Assembly: GCA_051715425.1 (NCBI GenBank)
Contig: JBPXJS010000008.1
Coordinates: 186,001 to 250,000 of the forward strand
Source of the DNA: JAJTFA01 sp051715425
GTDB taxonomy: Bacteria > Bacteroidota > Bacteroidia > UKL13-3
Length of the DNA: 64,000 nucleotides
Direction: 5' to 3'
The notes beneath the pieces were generated by a model. It saw only the letters and a program-made list of their open reading frames with translations, did no database searches and was not told where the DNA came from. Positions 34,829 to 43,679 of this stretch are shown one piece after another (the stretch's first letter is position 1; every line of letters starts with the position of its first letter). A program made the position numbers and the translations under genes.

Positions 34829-35632
34829 TTAAAACACTCCACTTTTTTTATATAAAAAATACTGTGGACGTTTACCCAATACTTCGTAAAAGGTGTTGCT
34901 GAAACTTGATAAACTCCTGTACCCAACAGCTAAAGCAGTTTCGCTTACTCCGGCACCTGGTTTGGTGAGCATTTCAACAGCCGTAATAATTCTCAGAAGT
35001 TTTACATATTGGCTAAAAGGCATTTTAATTTCCTTAACAAATAAACGGTTCATCGTTCTTTCACTCATACCATGATAACGGGCAATGGCACCTGCGGGTG
35101 GCAATGACTCAAGTTCAGTTGCTATCTGCTCAAAAATATTATTTAACCGTTTATCTTCACTTGCTGGTATCTGTATACTGATTTCATTTTTAGCAAATTG
35201 GGGAAGTATCACTTTTATGGCATGCAGGAAAACCTGTTCTTCTGCTACAGGCTTCTCCTTCATTGGCCACCTCGCTGTAAATGAAATCATATCACACAAT
35301 AATTGGGGGGTATGAAAAACAGCCACCCGGTTATAAAAAGGATCAGTTAATCCGTTGTGTTTGAGGTAAAGGGTTCTGAAGGTTAAATCCACAGATTCAG
35401 TTATAACGGCATGCTCCACTCCTTCAGGTATCCACGCAGCATGAAACGATGGAATGTAAAAAACGTCAAACCCTACATATAACCGCATGATGCCATTTTC
35501 AGCATAAATAAGTTGTCCCCTGTTGTGCCGATGCCATTCCGTTCTTGACCAACCTAACTGCTGATGATGGGCACAATCGCGTTGACCCGAAATGGACGTG
35601 ATTACTTCACATTCTATTCTGCGGTATTTCAT
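34829..35632 (-). CDS. AraC-family transcriptional regulator
   Basis: 268 residues from ATG 35632 (MKYRRIECEV). N-terminal cupin-like sensor domain (GWSRTEWHRHNRGQLIYAENG, IPSFHAAWIPEGVEHAV, both ending in His-rich turns that could bind a metal or small molecule), then an AraC HTH pair: AIARYHGMSERTMNRLFVKE and ETALAVGYRSLSSFSNTFYE. Between its start and the divergent metallo-hydrolase gene lie two 21-bp direct repeats, its probable operator. Effector unknown. Confidence 0.88.
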   Translation of the reverse strand: MKYRRIECEVITSISGQRDCAHHQQLGWSRTEWHRHNRGQLIYAENGIMRLYVGFDVFYIPSFHAAWIPEGVEHAVITESVDLTFRTLYLKHNGLTDPFYNRVAVFHTPQLLCDMISFTARWPMKEKPVAEEQVFLHAIKVILPQFAKNEISIQIPASEDKRLNNIFEQIATELESLPPAGAIARYHGMSERTMNRLFVKEIKMPFSQYVKLLRIITAVEMLTKPGAGVSETALAVGYRSLSSFSNTFYEVLGKRPQYFLYKKSGVF

Positions 35633-35635
35633 AAC

Positions 35636-35677
35636 TGTCCGAAAATAACAAATAATTGTCCGGAGATAATAAATACG
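35636..35677. repeat. Two tandem 21-bp direct repeats, candidate AraC operator
   Basis: TGTCCGAAAATAACAAATAA (35636 on) is followed head-to-tail by TGTCCGGAGATAATAAATAC (35657 on), identical at 16 of 21 positions. A 21-bp spacing, two helical turns, is the classic layout of AraC-type half-sites. It sits between the AraC gene start (35632) and the metallo-hydrolase start (35709). Confidence 0.55.
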
Positions 35678-35708
35678 CCATAAAAAAAGCAATCAATTTT
35701 GCGTTTCC

Positions 35709-36569
35709 ATGAACAGAAAAAACTTTATTAAACAAACCTCGGTGATATCGATTGCAGCCACAGGGGTTCCTTTTGCAACGTTTAACCAGATTACAACTAA
35801 CCGGAATATGAACCTTACATTACTCAGAAACGCTACCTGTATTATTGACACAGGCGACTACCATATTTTAATTGATCCGATGCTTGCCGATAAAGACACA
35901 TATGATCCGGTACGCTGGACCAGCAACGGAATACGCAACCCTATAGTAAACCTGCCGGTATCTGCCAGGGAGCTTAATCAACTGATTACCGATGTTGATG
36001 CCGTACTAATAACGCATACTCATAATGACCATTGGGATAAAAAGGCTCAGGAACTTATACCTAAGAATAAATTGATTTATTCTCAGCCTGAGGACGTTCA
36101 GAAAATACGGTCACAAGGATTTATAAAAGTAACAGGCATAAGTGATGAACTGCATCTGCGCGAACTCAGCATCATAAGAACTGCAGCGCAACATGGAACA
36201 GGTGAAATAGCCGAGCTGATGAGTCCTGTATCAGGGTTTGTTCTTGATAACGGGAAATGCAAGATATATATAGCCGGTGACACCATCTGGTACAGCGGTG
36301 TGAAGAAAACCATAGAACAATATCAACCTGATTATATTGTTTTAAATACAGGTGGAGCACGGTTTGATAAGGGTGACCCTATTATTATGACGGCTGAAGA
36401 TGTAATGGAGGTATGCAAATACAGTGATGCAAAGAAAATTATCTGTGTGCATATGGAAGCAATAAATCATTGCTATCTGAAACGTGCTGAACTGAGAAAA
36501 ACATTGGCAGCGGCATCTTTTAATAACCGGTGTATCGTGCCTGAAGATGGAGAAAAAATTAACCTGTGA
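35709..36569 (+). CDS. MBL-fold metallo-hydrolase
   Basis: 286 residues. The N-terminus MNRKNFIKQTSVISIAATG resembles a Tat-like leader, but with Arg-Lys in place of Arg-Arg. Metal-binding motif LITHTHNDHWD (HxHxDH), then IYIAGDTIWY (Asp ligand) and HMEAINH (last His). The order resembles UlaG/YtnP-type beta-lactamase-fold hydrolases, which act on esters, lactones or phosphodiesters; the substrate cannot be told. Divergent from, and probably controlled by, the AraC gene beside it. Confidence 0.87.
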   Translation: MNRKNFIKQTSVISIAATGVPFATFNQITTNRNMNLTLLRNATCIIDTGDYHILIDPMLADKDTYDPVRWTSNGIRNPIVNLPVSARELNQLITDVDAVLITHTHNDHWDKKAQELIPKNKLIYSQPEDVQKIRSQGFIKVTGISDELHLRELSIIRTAAQHGTGEIAELMSPVSGFVLDNGKCKIYIAGDTIWYSGVKKTIEQYQPDYIVLNTGGARFDKGDPIIMTAEDVMEVCKYSDAKKIICVHMEAINHCYLKRAELRKTLAAASFNNRCIVPEDGEKINL

Positions 36570-36582
36570 AAACACACTAAAT

Positions 36583-36619
36583 AAAAAAGCTGTGTCAGAC
36601 TTACCGACACAGCTTTTTT
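36583..36619. terminator. Bidirectional intrinsic terminator
   Basis: Perfect 14-bp stem, AAAAAAGCTGTGTC and its complement, loop of 9 nt, A-run on one side and T-run on the other. It separates the metallo-hydrolase gene from the convergent peptidyl-prolyl isomerase gene. Confidence 0.9.
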
Positions 36620-36635
36620 ATTCAAGTCAGGCGAA

Positions 36636-37115
36636 TTAATGGTGATGTCCGCCCGGACCATGCACATGTCCGTGAGATAACTCTTCCCCACTGGCCTCAC
36701 GCACATTCATTACCTCAATATCAAAGTTTAATTCAACCCCTGCAAGCGGGTGGTTTCCATCCACTGTTACCGTTTCGGCACCTATTTCTGTAATGGTTAC
36801 AATAAAACGTTGCTCATCCGAACCGGCTTCAAACTCCATACCGGGCTTAATATCCTGACCACCAAATGCACTTAATGGCACCTGCTGAACCATTTCTTCG
36901 TTTCTAACACCATATCCTTTTTCAGGACTCACTTTAATCGTAAATTTTTCTCCGGCTTCTTTTCCTTCCAACCCTTCTTCCATCCCCGGGATTAAATGTC
37001 CAAGCCCCTGAATATAACTTAAAGGCTCATGCCCTGCACTTGAATCAATAACGGTTCCGGTGTTATTGGTTAGTGTATAATGAATAGAAACTACTTTGTG
37101 ATTACTTACCTTCAT
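36636..37115 (-). CDS. slyD: FKBP-type peptidyl-prolyl isomerase, SlyD-like
   Basis: 159 residues. FKBP core (VVSIHYTLTNNTGTVIDSS, GLGHLIPGMEEGLEGKEAGEK, TVDGNHPLAGVELNFDIEVM) with the insert-in-flap domain in the middle, as in SlyD. The C-terminus ELSHGHVHGPGGHHH is His-rich and likely binds nickel or copper. Speeds proline isomerisation and acts as a chaperone. Bounded on the left by a bidirectional terminator. Confidence 0.92.
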   Translation of the reverse strand: MKVSNHKVVSIHYTLTNNTGTVIDSSAGHEPLSYIQGLGHLIPGMEEGLEGKEAGEKFTIKVSPEKGYGVRNEEMVQQVPLSAFGGQDIKPGMEFEAGSDEQRFIVTITEIGAETVTVDGNHPLAGVELNFDIEVMNVREASGEELSHGHVHGPGGHHH

Positions 37116-37267
37116 AATGATTGTTTTTAACGGGACTAATGCCTCTGTTGATTAATTAATAAGCGGCAAATAATGATTTTATCTATGTAAAAACCAAGAT
37201 TTAAGGCTGGTGTTTTTTGATTTGTTCCTTCCGTTCCTGCATTTGTTATACCTTGAAAATTACACGA

Positions 37268-37298
37268 AAAAAGGCCGATACTTCGTACCGGCCTTTTT
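37268..37298. terminator. Intrinsic terminator of the T9SS protein gene at 37315
   Basis: Arms AAAAAGGCCGATAC and GTACCGGCCTTTTT, 3-nt loop, one mismatch, T-run on both strands. Lies just after the stop codon of the minus-strand gene. Confidence 0.85.
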
Positions 37299-37314
37299 AA
37301 TGCAGAGAATAAAT

Positions 37315-38685
37315 TTACTCTTTGGTAAACTTTGTTCTGATAATATCTCCTGATTCTAATTGGATAAGGCAGAAATAATTTCCCTTTGCCAGATGGCCAA
37401 CAGACAGTTCAATAAAATTGGTTTGGTGTGTTTGCTGATCAATTACCTTTTTTCCGTTTAGGTCATACACACTTATCTGGCCTTTTTGCGCCCTGGTATT
37501 TTTAATCAGCACCGAATATTGATCTGATGCAGGATTTGGATATGCCTGATAAGAAACGATATTTACTTTAGGCTGGCCAAACAATCCCGTATTTAACCTG
37601 CTTGATTTAAGCTGAACTTCATCAATAGTAAGCATGCTGCCGGCTACGCGATTCATATCCGGTGATGACATAATAACAATATTTAACGTATCAGGTGCTA
37701 TTGGCGCACTTATAGGAATTTCAAAATAGGTATAGGTGGAGGCAGGTGGAAGCATTTTGTTGTTGCCGGAAATGATACTACCACTTTTGTATAACATTAC
37801 AGCCACCGTGCCCGAATCTGTACCTGGGGTTGAATATTTGTAATATCCGAACAGCGTATCGGCCGTTGCTGTGTATGGCACACCACCAAACGGAGGGCCT
37901 GACTGGTTTATTTTACCAACAGTAATTCCCGATTGGCTTACACCATTATCAAAGGGTTTGGTTTCCAGTTTTGCAGCAAAGCTACCTTTATAAGCATCGC
38001 TAGATTTTGAAATACCCTCTCCAAATCCTTCCCAGTTATTCACTTTATCTATGCTCATGGCGGTCCAGCTATCAAAGTTTCCGTTAGGAATAACCTGTGT
38101 AATACCGGTTCCACCAAAAGCAAGGTCATCAAAAGTAATGGTGCTTCCTATTGCCACACCTGAATTATCAATTAAATTGCTTGAAGCTGCGGCCATAATC
38201 ACAGAATCGGGAGTAACTGCCAGTGTGAGGTTAAAGGAGAAAGCCGTAAATGTAGAAACGCTTCCCCCAATTTTAAAAACGTTCTGGCTTACAATGGCAC
38301 CGCTCTTTTTAAAAATTACCAATAAAATAGCTGAATCGCTGCCAACCATGCTGCAGGTATATTTACCTGTAATGGTTGCCGGCATTTGTGAGTAGGGTAT
38401 TCCTCCTTCACCTGCGGTAGGGTCGCCCATGGTATTGGTAAAATAACCACCCATGGTATCGGTTCCGGTCAGTTTTGTTTCCAGTTTAATGGCAGATCCG
38501 GTTGCACCCGTTACTTTAGTGGTGGTAAGAACTCCTGACTTTCTAAGCGACTCACGGTTGGAGTTTAGCCATCCGGTAGGATCATCAAAAGGTGTAGAGG
38601 TCCAGTTTTCAAATGCACCATTTGGAATGGTTTGCGCAAACGCATCGAGTTTACACAATAAAAGCAGTAGTAGTAGTTTTTTCAT
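37315..38685 (-). CDS. Secreted protein with two tandem PCMD-like modules and T9SS type A sorting domain
   Basis: 456 residues from ATG 38685 (MKKLLLLLLLCKLDAFAQ signal peptide); the longer TTG/GTG frame only adds junk. Two repeats of about 190 residues each start with IPNG(A/N)F(E/D)xW (IPNGAFENWTS and IPNGNFDSWTA) and run through LETK, GG-PY and TIDE/TFDD motifs. These look like carbohydrate-binding-type beta-sandwiches. The C-terminus is a Por domain: QAYPNPASDQYSV, ISVYDLNGKKVID, LAKGNYFCLIQLE, RTKFTKE. Confidence 0.82.
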   Translation of the reverse strand: MKKLLLLLLLCKLDAFAQTIPNGAFENWTSTPFDDPTGWLNSNRESLRKSGVLTTTKVTGATGSAIKLETKLTGTDTMGGYFTNTMGDPTAGEGGIPYSQMPATITGKYTCSMVGSDSAILLVIFKKSGAIVSQNVFKIGGSVSTFTAFSFNLTLAVTPDSVIMAAASSNLIDNSGVAIGSTITFDDLAFGGTGITQVIPNGNFDSWTAMSIDKVNNWEGFGEGISKSSDAYKGSFAAKLETKPFDNGVSQSGITVGKINQSGPPFGGVPYTATADTLFGYYKYSTPGTDSGTVAVMLYKSGSIISGNNKMLPPASTYTYFEIPISAPIAPDTLNIVIMSSPDMNRVAGSMLTIDEVQLKSSRLNTGLFGQPKVNIVSYQAYPNPASDQYSVLIKNTRAQKGQISVYDLNGKKVIDQQTHQTNFIELSVGHLAKGNYFCLIQLESGDIIRTKFTKE

Positions 38686-38873
38686 ACCATTCAAAATTAT
38701 AATGAAAACGGGTGAAAAAACCAGTACAAAAACCAGATTTACACACATCTACCCTTATTTATTACCTAAAAAACACCTAAAAACAGGACAATTTTGGCCT
38801 ATAAAAATAAAAAATATTGTTTATCAATTAATTACACATATCTTGCAGCCTCATTTAATAACAACACAATACA

Positions 38874-39068
38874 ATGCAAGAAGGAACAGTGAAGTTTTTC
38901 AACGAAACGAAAGGCTTCGGATTTATCACTCCTAACGAAGGACGTGAAGACATTTTCGTACATTCATCAGGTTTAATCGACCGTATTCGCGAGAATGACA
39001 AAGTAAAATTTGAAACAGAAAGAGGCAAAAAAGGTATCAACGCTATAAACGTTCAAACAATAGGCTAA
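38874..39068 (+). CDS. Cold-shock domain protein
   Basis: 64 residues, CspA-type OB fold. The RNA-binding motifs GTVKFFNETKGFGFITPN (RNP1) and DIFVHSSGL (RNP2) are intact; the ETERGKKGINAINV end is standard. Binds single-stranded nucleic acid and melts mRNA structure. The 125-bp upstream region is AT-rich and long enough for a structured leader, but I see no hairpin in it. Its terminator follows directly. Confidence 0.95.
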   Translation: MQEGTVKFFNETKGFGFITPNEGREDIFVHSSGLIDRIRENDKVKFETERGKKGINAINVQTIG

Positions 39069-39089
39069 GACCGTTTTTCTAATTCATTC

Positions 39090-39120
39090 AAGGCATATCG
39101 GTAACGGTATGCCTTTTTTT
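39090..39120 (+). terminator. Intrinsic terminator of the cold-shock gene
   Basis: AAGGCATA-TCGGTAACGG-TATGCCTT with continued pairing inside, then seven T, 20 bp after the stop. Confidence 0.85.
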
Positions 39121-39126
39121 ATGCAA

Positions 39127-39162
39127 AAAAAATCCCCGTCTGTTTTCAAACGGGGATTTTTT
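39127..39162 (-). terminator. Intrinsic terminator of the alpha-oxoamine synthase gene
   Basis: Perfect 13-bp arms AAAAAATCCCCGT and ACGGGGATTTTTT, 10-nt loop; T-run on the minus strand, 22 bp after the stop. Confidence 0.85.
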
Positions 39163-39183
39163 ATTATTGGATAAAGGAAACCC

Positions 39184-40440
39184 TTAATGGTTCTCTCCCA
39201 TGGCTACTATACCGCTATCTATCTGGTATTTACCCTGAGCTAATTTCTCCCTTACTTCAGCAAAAGCTTTAATGGTTTCATTCACATCAGCTAAAGAATG
39301 AACCGCAGTAGGTATAAGGCGCAACAAGATCATTCCTTTTGGAATAACCGGATATACCACTACCGAACAGAAAATTTTATAATTCTCTCTTAAATCATGC
39401 ACCACTGCTGTAGCTTCTCCCACGGTTCCTTTCATCATTACAGGAGTAACGCAGGTATTTGTTTTCCCAATATCAAACCCTTGTTCCCTGAGACCACTTT
39501 GCAGGGCTTTCACAATTGTCCATAAGTTGCTGATAAACTCCGGATGATTTCTGATGAGTTCCAGGCGTTTTAAAGCACCCTTTACAATTGGCATGGGCAA
39601 TGATTTGGCATAAATCTGCGAACGTAAATTATACCTGAGGTATTTGATCACCTCTTTTTTAGCTCCGATAAAACCACCAATTAATGCCATTGATTTGGCG
39701 AATGTGCCAAAATAAATATCTATACCGTCATTACAATCCTGTTCAAAACCTATTCCTCCGCCTGTGCTTCCCATGGTGCCAAATCCGTGCGCATCATCCA
39801 CAAATAAACGGAAATTGTATTTTTCCTTGAGTGCTGCGATATCCTTAATTCTTCCCTGCTCACCGGTCATCCCGAATACTCCTTCAGTAATCACAAGAAT
39901 ACCTCCCGGAGTGCCTTCCACCAATTTGGTGGCTCTTTGCAACTGCACTTCCAGGTTGTCAATATCATTATGGGCAAATACAAAACGTTTACCCATATGC
40001 AGCCTCACCCCGTCAACAATACATGCATGGCTTTCGGCATCATATACAATCACATCGTGCCTGTCAACCAGCGCATCAATGGCACTTACCATTCCCTGAT
40101 ATCCATAATTAAGCAATACCGCATCTTCCTTACCCACAAAAGCTGCCAGTTCCCGGTCGAGTTGCTCGTGGAAAACAGAGTTCCCGCTCATCATACGAGC
40201 ACCCATCGGATAAGCCAAACCATATTCCTGAGTAGCTTCTGTATCCACCTTGCGCACTTCCGGATGATTGGCCAAACCGAGGTAGTTATTTAAACTCCAG
40301 TTGAGCATCATTTGTCCCTTAAACTTCATGCGGGGGCCAATTTCCCCTTCTAACCTGGGGAACATATAATAGCCATAGGCATCATCAGCATGTTGTCCGA
40401 GAGGACCAGCTTTTTTATTCAGTTTTTCGAAAATATCCAT
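39184..40440 (-). CDS. Alpha-oxoamine synthase family PLP enzyme, likely serine palmitoyltransferase
   Basis: 418 residues, fold type I. Landmarks: NYLGLANHPEV, the stacking His138 in YDAESHACI, DDAHG at 215-219 (Asp and His contacts to the cofactor), and the PLP Lys249 in FGTFAKSMAL. The family joins an acyl-CoA to an amino acid with loss of CO2: serine palmitoyltransferase, 2-amino-3-ketobutyrate CoA ligase, or BioF. Sphingolipid synthesis is widespread in Bacteroidota and the extra N-terminus of about 30 residues fits that subgroup, but the choice is inference. Next to a T9SS cargo gene, not in an operon. Confidence 0.75.
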   Translation of the reverse strand: MDIFEKLNKKAGPLGQHADDAYGYYMFPRLEGEIGPRMKFKGQMMLNWSLNNYLGLANHPEVRKVDTEATQEYGLAYPMGARMMSGNSVFHEQLDRELAAFVGKEDAVLLNYGYQGMVSAIDALVDRHDVIVYDAESHACIVDGVRLHMGKRFVFAHNDIDNLEVQLQRATKLVEGTPGGILVITEGVFGMTGEQGRIKDIAALKEKYNFRLFVDDAHGFGTMGSTGGGIGFEQDCNDGIDIYFGTFAKSMALIGGFIGAKKEVIKYLRYNLRSQIYAKSLPMPIVKGALKRLELIRNHPEFISNLWTIVKALQSGLREQGFDIGKTNTCVTPVMMKGTVGEATAVVHDLRENYKIFCSVVVYPVIPKGMILLRLIPTAVHSLADVNETIKAFAEVREKLAQGKYQIDSGIVAMGENH

Positions 40441-40520
40441 TATACTATATTGTTATTTCGGGCGCGAAAATATGGCTATTACGGCAGATTTAATACACAA
40501 TCCTGTGCATATCTGCACAA

Positions 40521-40550
40521 AAAATGCCCGGCTGGTTTACCGGGCATTTT
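40521..40550 (-). terminator. Intrinsic terminator of the PKD-domain gene
   Basis: Perfect 11-bp arms AAAATGCCCGG and CCGGGCATTTT, 8-nt loop, T-run on the minus strand, 18 bp after the stop. Confidence 0.85.
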
Positions 40551-40568
40551 CTAAAAATCAAATCTTTT

Positions 40569-42176
40569 CTATTTAACAGAGAATCTTTTGGAAGAAGTCT
40601 CTCCATCAGCATTGGTCACTTTTATAAAATAAATACCCGGACGCAGGGAGGTGCAATCAACCTGGTAATCGCCATTTTGCATCACCGTATAAGGTAAATT
40701 GATGCTTTTTCCGGTTAGGTCCAGAATAAGGATATGTTTGATCTTTGTATCGGTAGCCTTTAGTAATAATTGATCAACAACCGGATTTGGCAATAGCAAC
40801 CAGCCCGCTGTTTTAGTGGCAACATCTTTAACCCCGGTATTGAGGTTTACAATATAAGCGCTTTTGTTAAGGGTGTTGGTTCCAATGGCATTGGTTACCT
40901 TTAATGATACATCATAAGTACCGGCCATATCAAATATCACTTTAGGGTTTTGGCTACTGGCTGATGTTCCTCCGGTAAATGTAACTGTATTGGGCGTAAA
41001 TGTCCACAACCAGGCTGTTGGTGAGCCTTCGCTTGAATCGTAAAAGTTTACACTTGTTGATGTATTGGTGTGTTGCTTATCACTTACAAATTTTGCATGA
41101 GGTCCTTCTGCCACGGAAATCACGTCTACCCTGGTGGTATCATCAGAGCCTCCATCATACACAGCTGTAAGTTTTACGGTATATTTTCCGGTATCGGTAA
41201 AAAACAGTTTCACGGCATTGGATGTATTATTGGTTCCACCTGTATAAGTAAAAGTGCCGGGAGTTATAGTCCACAAAACCGATTTTGGACCATTTAAACT
41301 GGTACTGGTAAGCACACAGGTATCTGTTGAGTTCACAGCATAAAGGGTTTTATTTCCTCTGATGGTAAATCTTGCTTTATTGGTATAAGCTTCTGCACGG
41401 TAGCGATCTTTGTACCTGATGGTGGTTTGCCCGCCAGTACCGCTATTTACACGTATTTCAAGGATTGGAATTTTATGGCCTTTGGCTATCCATTTGTATT
41501 CTGTAAATGTTTGGGTGAAAGGAATTGGAAATGGAATTAAAGTACTCTTAATGGTATCTGTTGTAGTAACTGTACTTTTTATCCGCAAACAATTAAATGT
41601 TCCAAGAGGTGTGGTTATACTGCCCCAGGCATCTACCTCATTCACACGTTTGCCCACACCCGACATAGTGCCTATTACCGCATTTACTTCGCTTGAAACA
41701 TAACTGTTGCTATCTGTATTGCCAAACGCAAGCGGGAACTTATAAACGATATCCTTACCTGTAAAGGTTTGAGATAAGGGCAATGGGGAGCCTGAAATTT
41801 CAAATCCCCTGCCATCGCAGGCAAACGAATTGCTGGTATTTTTATAAAACTGATACACATTATTTGCCTGAACGGTTCCAAAGTTGGCATTTGGTGCCTC
41901 GGTGCCGTAGGTAGAAGTGGCAAAGGATAGTACATATGCAAAGTTAATGGAAGATGCCGATTTAAAGGAAGCAATATCCTGTGACGCTGCTGTAAGATCA
42001 CTGAAATCCCAGGTTTGGTTTGCCCCTGTTTGGCTTAACCTGGTTGTTACATCAACTGCTGTACCCACGCTAAATCTCACGGTATCGTTCAACTGTGGCA
42101 TATCCGTATTGTTCACCGTAATTTGGGCATTGGTTGTTAATGCACCCATTAAAAACAAGTAAAGTATTTTTTTCAT
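40569..42176 (-). CDS. Secreted PKD-domain protein with T9SS type A sorting domain
   Basis: 535 residues; signal peptide MKKILYLFLMGALTTNAQ. An N-terminal domain (VNNTDMPQLNDTVRF, AWGSITTPLGTFNCLRI) is followed by two PKD-type Ig domains (about 290-375 and 380-455), each with the GTYDVSLKVTN or GKYTVKLTAVY strand. The last 75 residues form a Por domain: LLPNPVVDQLLL, HILILDLTGKS, LRPGIYFIKVTN, RFSVK. A surface-attached or secreted protein; function unknown. Confidence 0.83.
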   Translation of the reverse strand: MKKILYLFLMGALTTNAQITVNNTDMPQLNDTVRFSVGTAVDVTTRLSQTGANQTWDFSDLTAASQDIASFKSASSINFAYVLSFATSTYGTEAPNANFGTVQANNVYQFYKNTSNSFACDGRGFEISGSPLPLSQTFTGKDIVYKFPLAFGNTDSNSYVSSEVNAVIGTMSGVGKRVNEVDAWGSITTPLGTFNCLRIKSTVTTTDTIKSTLIPFPIPFTQTFTEYKWIAKGHKIPILEIRVNSGTGGQTTIRYKDRYRAEAYTNKARFTIRGNKTLYAVNSTDTCVLTSTSLNGPKSVLWTITPGTFTYTGGTNNTSNAVKLFFTDTGKYTVKLTAVYDGGSDDTTRVDVISVAEGPHAKFVSDKQHTNTSTSVNFYDSSEGSPTAWLWTFTPNTVTFTGGTSASSQNPKVIFDMAGTYDVSLKVTNAIGTNTLNKSAYIVNLNTGVKDVATKTAGWLLLPNPVVDQLLLKATDTKIKHILILDLTGKSINLPYTVMQNGDYQVDCTSLRPGIYFIKVTNADGETSSKRFSVK

Positions 42177-42284
42177 GGTAGTTTAATTCTCTGAAAGTGA
42201 ATTGTTTTTCAATATTACTAAAAAGTTGCCTTAAACCTATAAAGCGGATTATCAGGCTTTGTATTAAACTTACAACATTAAGCC

Positions 42285-43679
42285 ATGCTTTTTAACTCCT
42301 ATACATACCTTATTTTTCTTCCGGTAGTGGTGCTGCTTTATTACCTCACCCCTTTCAAAAACCGCTGGGTACTGCTATTTGGAGCAAGTTGCTTTTTTTA
42401 CATGTATTTTATTCCTTCCTACATTCTCATTCTTTTTTTACTGATTTTGATTGATTATGCGGCTGCCAGGTTTATTTATGCAGCCAGTGGTCAAAGAAAA
42501 AAATATATCCTGTGGATTAGTCTGGCAGCCAATATCGGGCTTTTGGCTTTTTTTAAATACCTCTATTTTTTTGATGACGTACTAAAAACGCTTGGGTCTC
42601 TGGGCGGTATAACCTTTACCAATAAGCTTCCGGAAATTATATTACCAATAGGGCTGTCATTCCATACGTTTCAAAGCATGGCATATACCATAGAGGTTTA
42701 CAAGGGCAATCAGGAACCGGAAAAGCACCTGGGTATTTATTCCGTGTATGTGCTATTTTTTCCTCAAATGGTGGCCGGCCCTATTGAGCGTTTTGCCACG
42801 CTTGGCAATCAGCTTAAACAACAACACCCGTTTGATATAAGCCATATAAAAAACGGATTAAGACTGCTGCTGTTCGGTTATTTTATCAAAATGGCTGTAG
42901 CCGATCAGATAGCTCCTTTGGTTGATGTTTCCTTTCAGTCGGCAGCCAAACTATCTGCCACAGCAGCATGGCAAACCATGTTTTTATTCTCTTTTCAGAT
43001 TTATGCCGATTTTTTTGGATACTCTACCATAGCTTTAGGCAGTGCACGTATGTTAGGCATTAACCTCATTGATAATTTCAGGGCACCATACCTGTCGCAA
43101 AACATTGGAGAATTTTGGAGCCGGTGGCATATTTCCCTTTCCACCTGGTTCAGGGATTACCTGTATATTCCGCTTGGAGGCAACAAAAGCAATACCTTCA
43201 GGTGGAGCCTTCATATCCTCATTGTATTTGCCATAAGTGGTTTGTGGCATGGAGCCAATTATACCTTTATCGTGTGGGGGCTCATACATGCCTGTTTATA
43301 TTTTATTGCCCGTTTATTGCCGGCCCGTTTTTCAGCAAACAGCCATTTACTCTTAAAACTCCCTTCTATTCTGCTTACGTTTATAATGGTAAGTGTAGCC
43401 TGGGTATTTTTCAGGGCCGACAATTTTACGCAGGCCAAAACCATGCTTACCAAACTTTTTGATACAGGCGGAGAGCAACATATCTCTGTGCCAACATCAC
43501 TGATTATTACCCTTGCCCTATTTATTACCTCTGATATATGGCTTAAGGGCAGGCGGTTTAATGAAAAAATAGACGCCTTTCCTTTTGCCCTGCGTTGGTT
43601 CATTTATGCCCTGCTCCTCTTTTGTACCATTGTATTTTGCGGAAATACAGAGCAACCATTTATATACTTTCAGTTTTGA
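42285..43679 (+). CDS. MBOAT-family O-acyltransferase (AlgI-like)
   Basis: 464 residues with about ten membrane helices. Conserved core: GISFHTFQSM-like segment (LPIGLSFHTFQSMAYTIEV), VAGPIERFATL, FWSRWHISLSTWFRDYLYIPLGG (in two pieces), and the catalytic His in SGLWHGANYTFIVWGLIH. Members move acyl groups across the membrane to polysaccharides or teichoic-type polymers. The next gene overlaps by 4 bp and looks like the extracytoplasmic partner of the system. Substrate unknown. Confidence 0.9.
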   Translation: MLFNSYTYLIFLPVVVLLYYLTPFKNRWVLLFGASCFFYMYFIPSYILILFLLILIDYAAARFIYAASGQRKKYILWISLAANIGLLAFFKYLYFFDDVLKTLGSLGGITFTNKLPEIILPIGLSFHTFQSMAYTIEVYKGNQEPEKHLGIYSVYVLFFPQMVAGPIERFATLGNQLKQQHPFDISHIKNGLRLLLFGYFIKMAVADQIAPLVDVSFQSAAKLSATAAWQTMFLFSFQIYADFFGYSTIALGSARMLGINLIDNFRAPYLSQNIGEFWSRWHISLSTWFRDYLYIPLGGNKSNTFRWSLHILIVFAISGLWHGANYTFIVWGLIHACLYFIARLLPARFSANSHLLLKLPSILLTFIMVSVAWVFFRADNFTQAKTMLTKLFDTGGEQHISVPTSLIITLALFITSDIWLKGRRFNEKIDAFPFALRWFIYALLLFCTIVFCGNTEQPFIYFQF

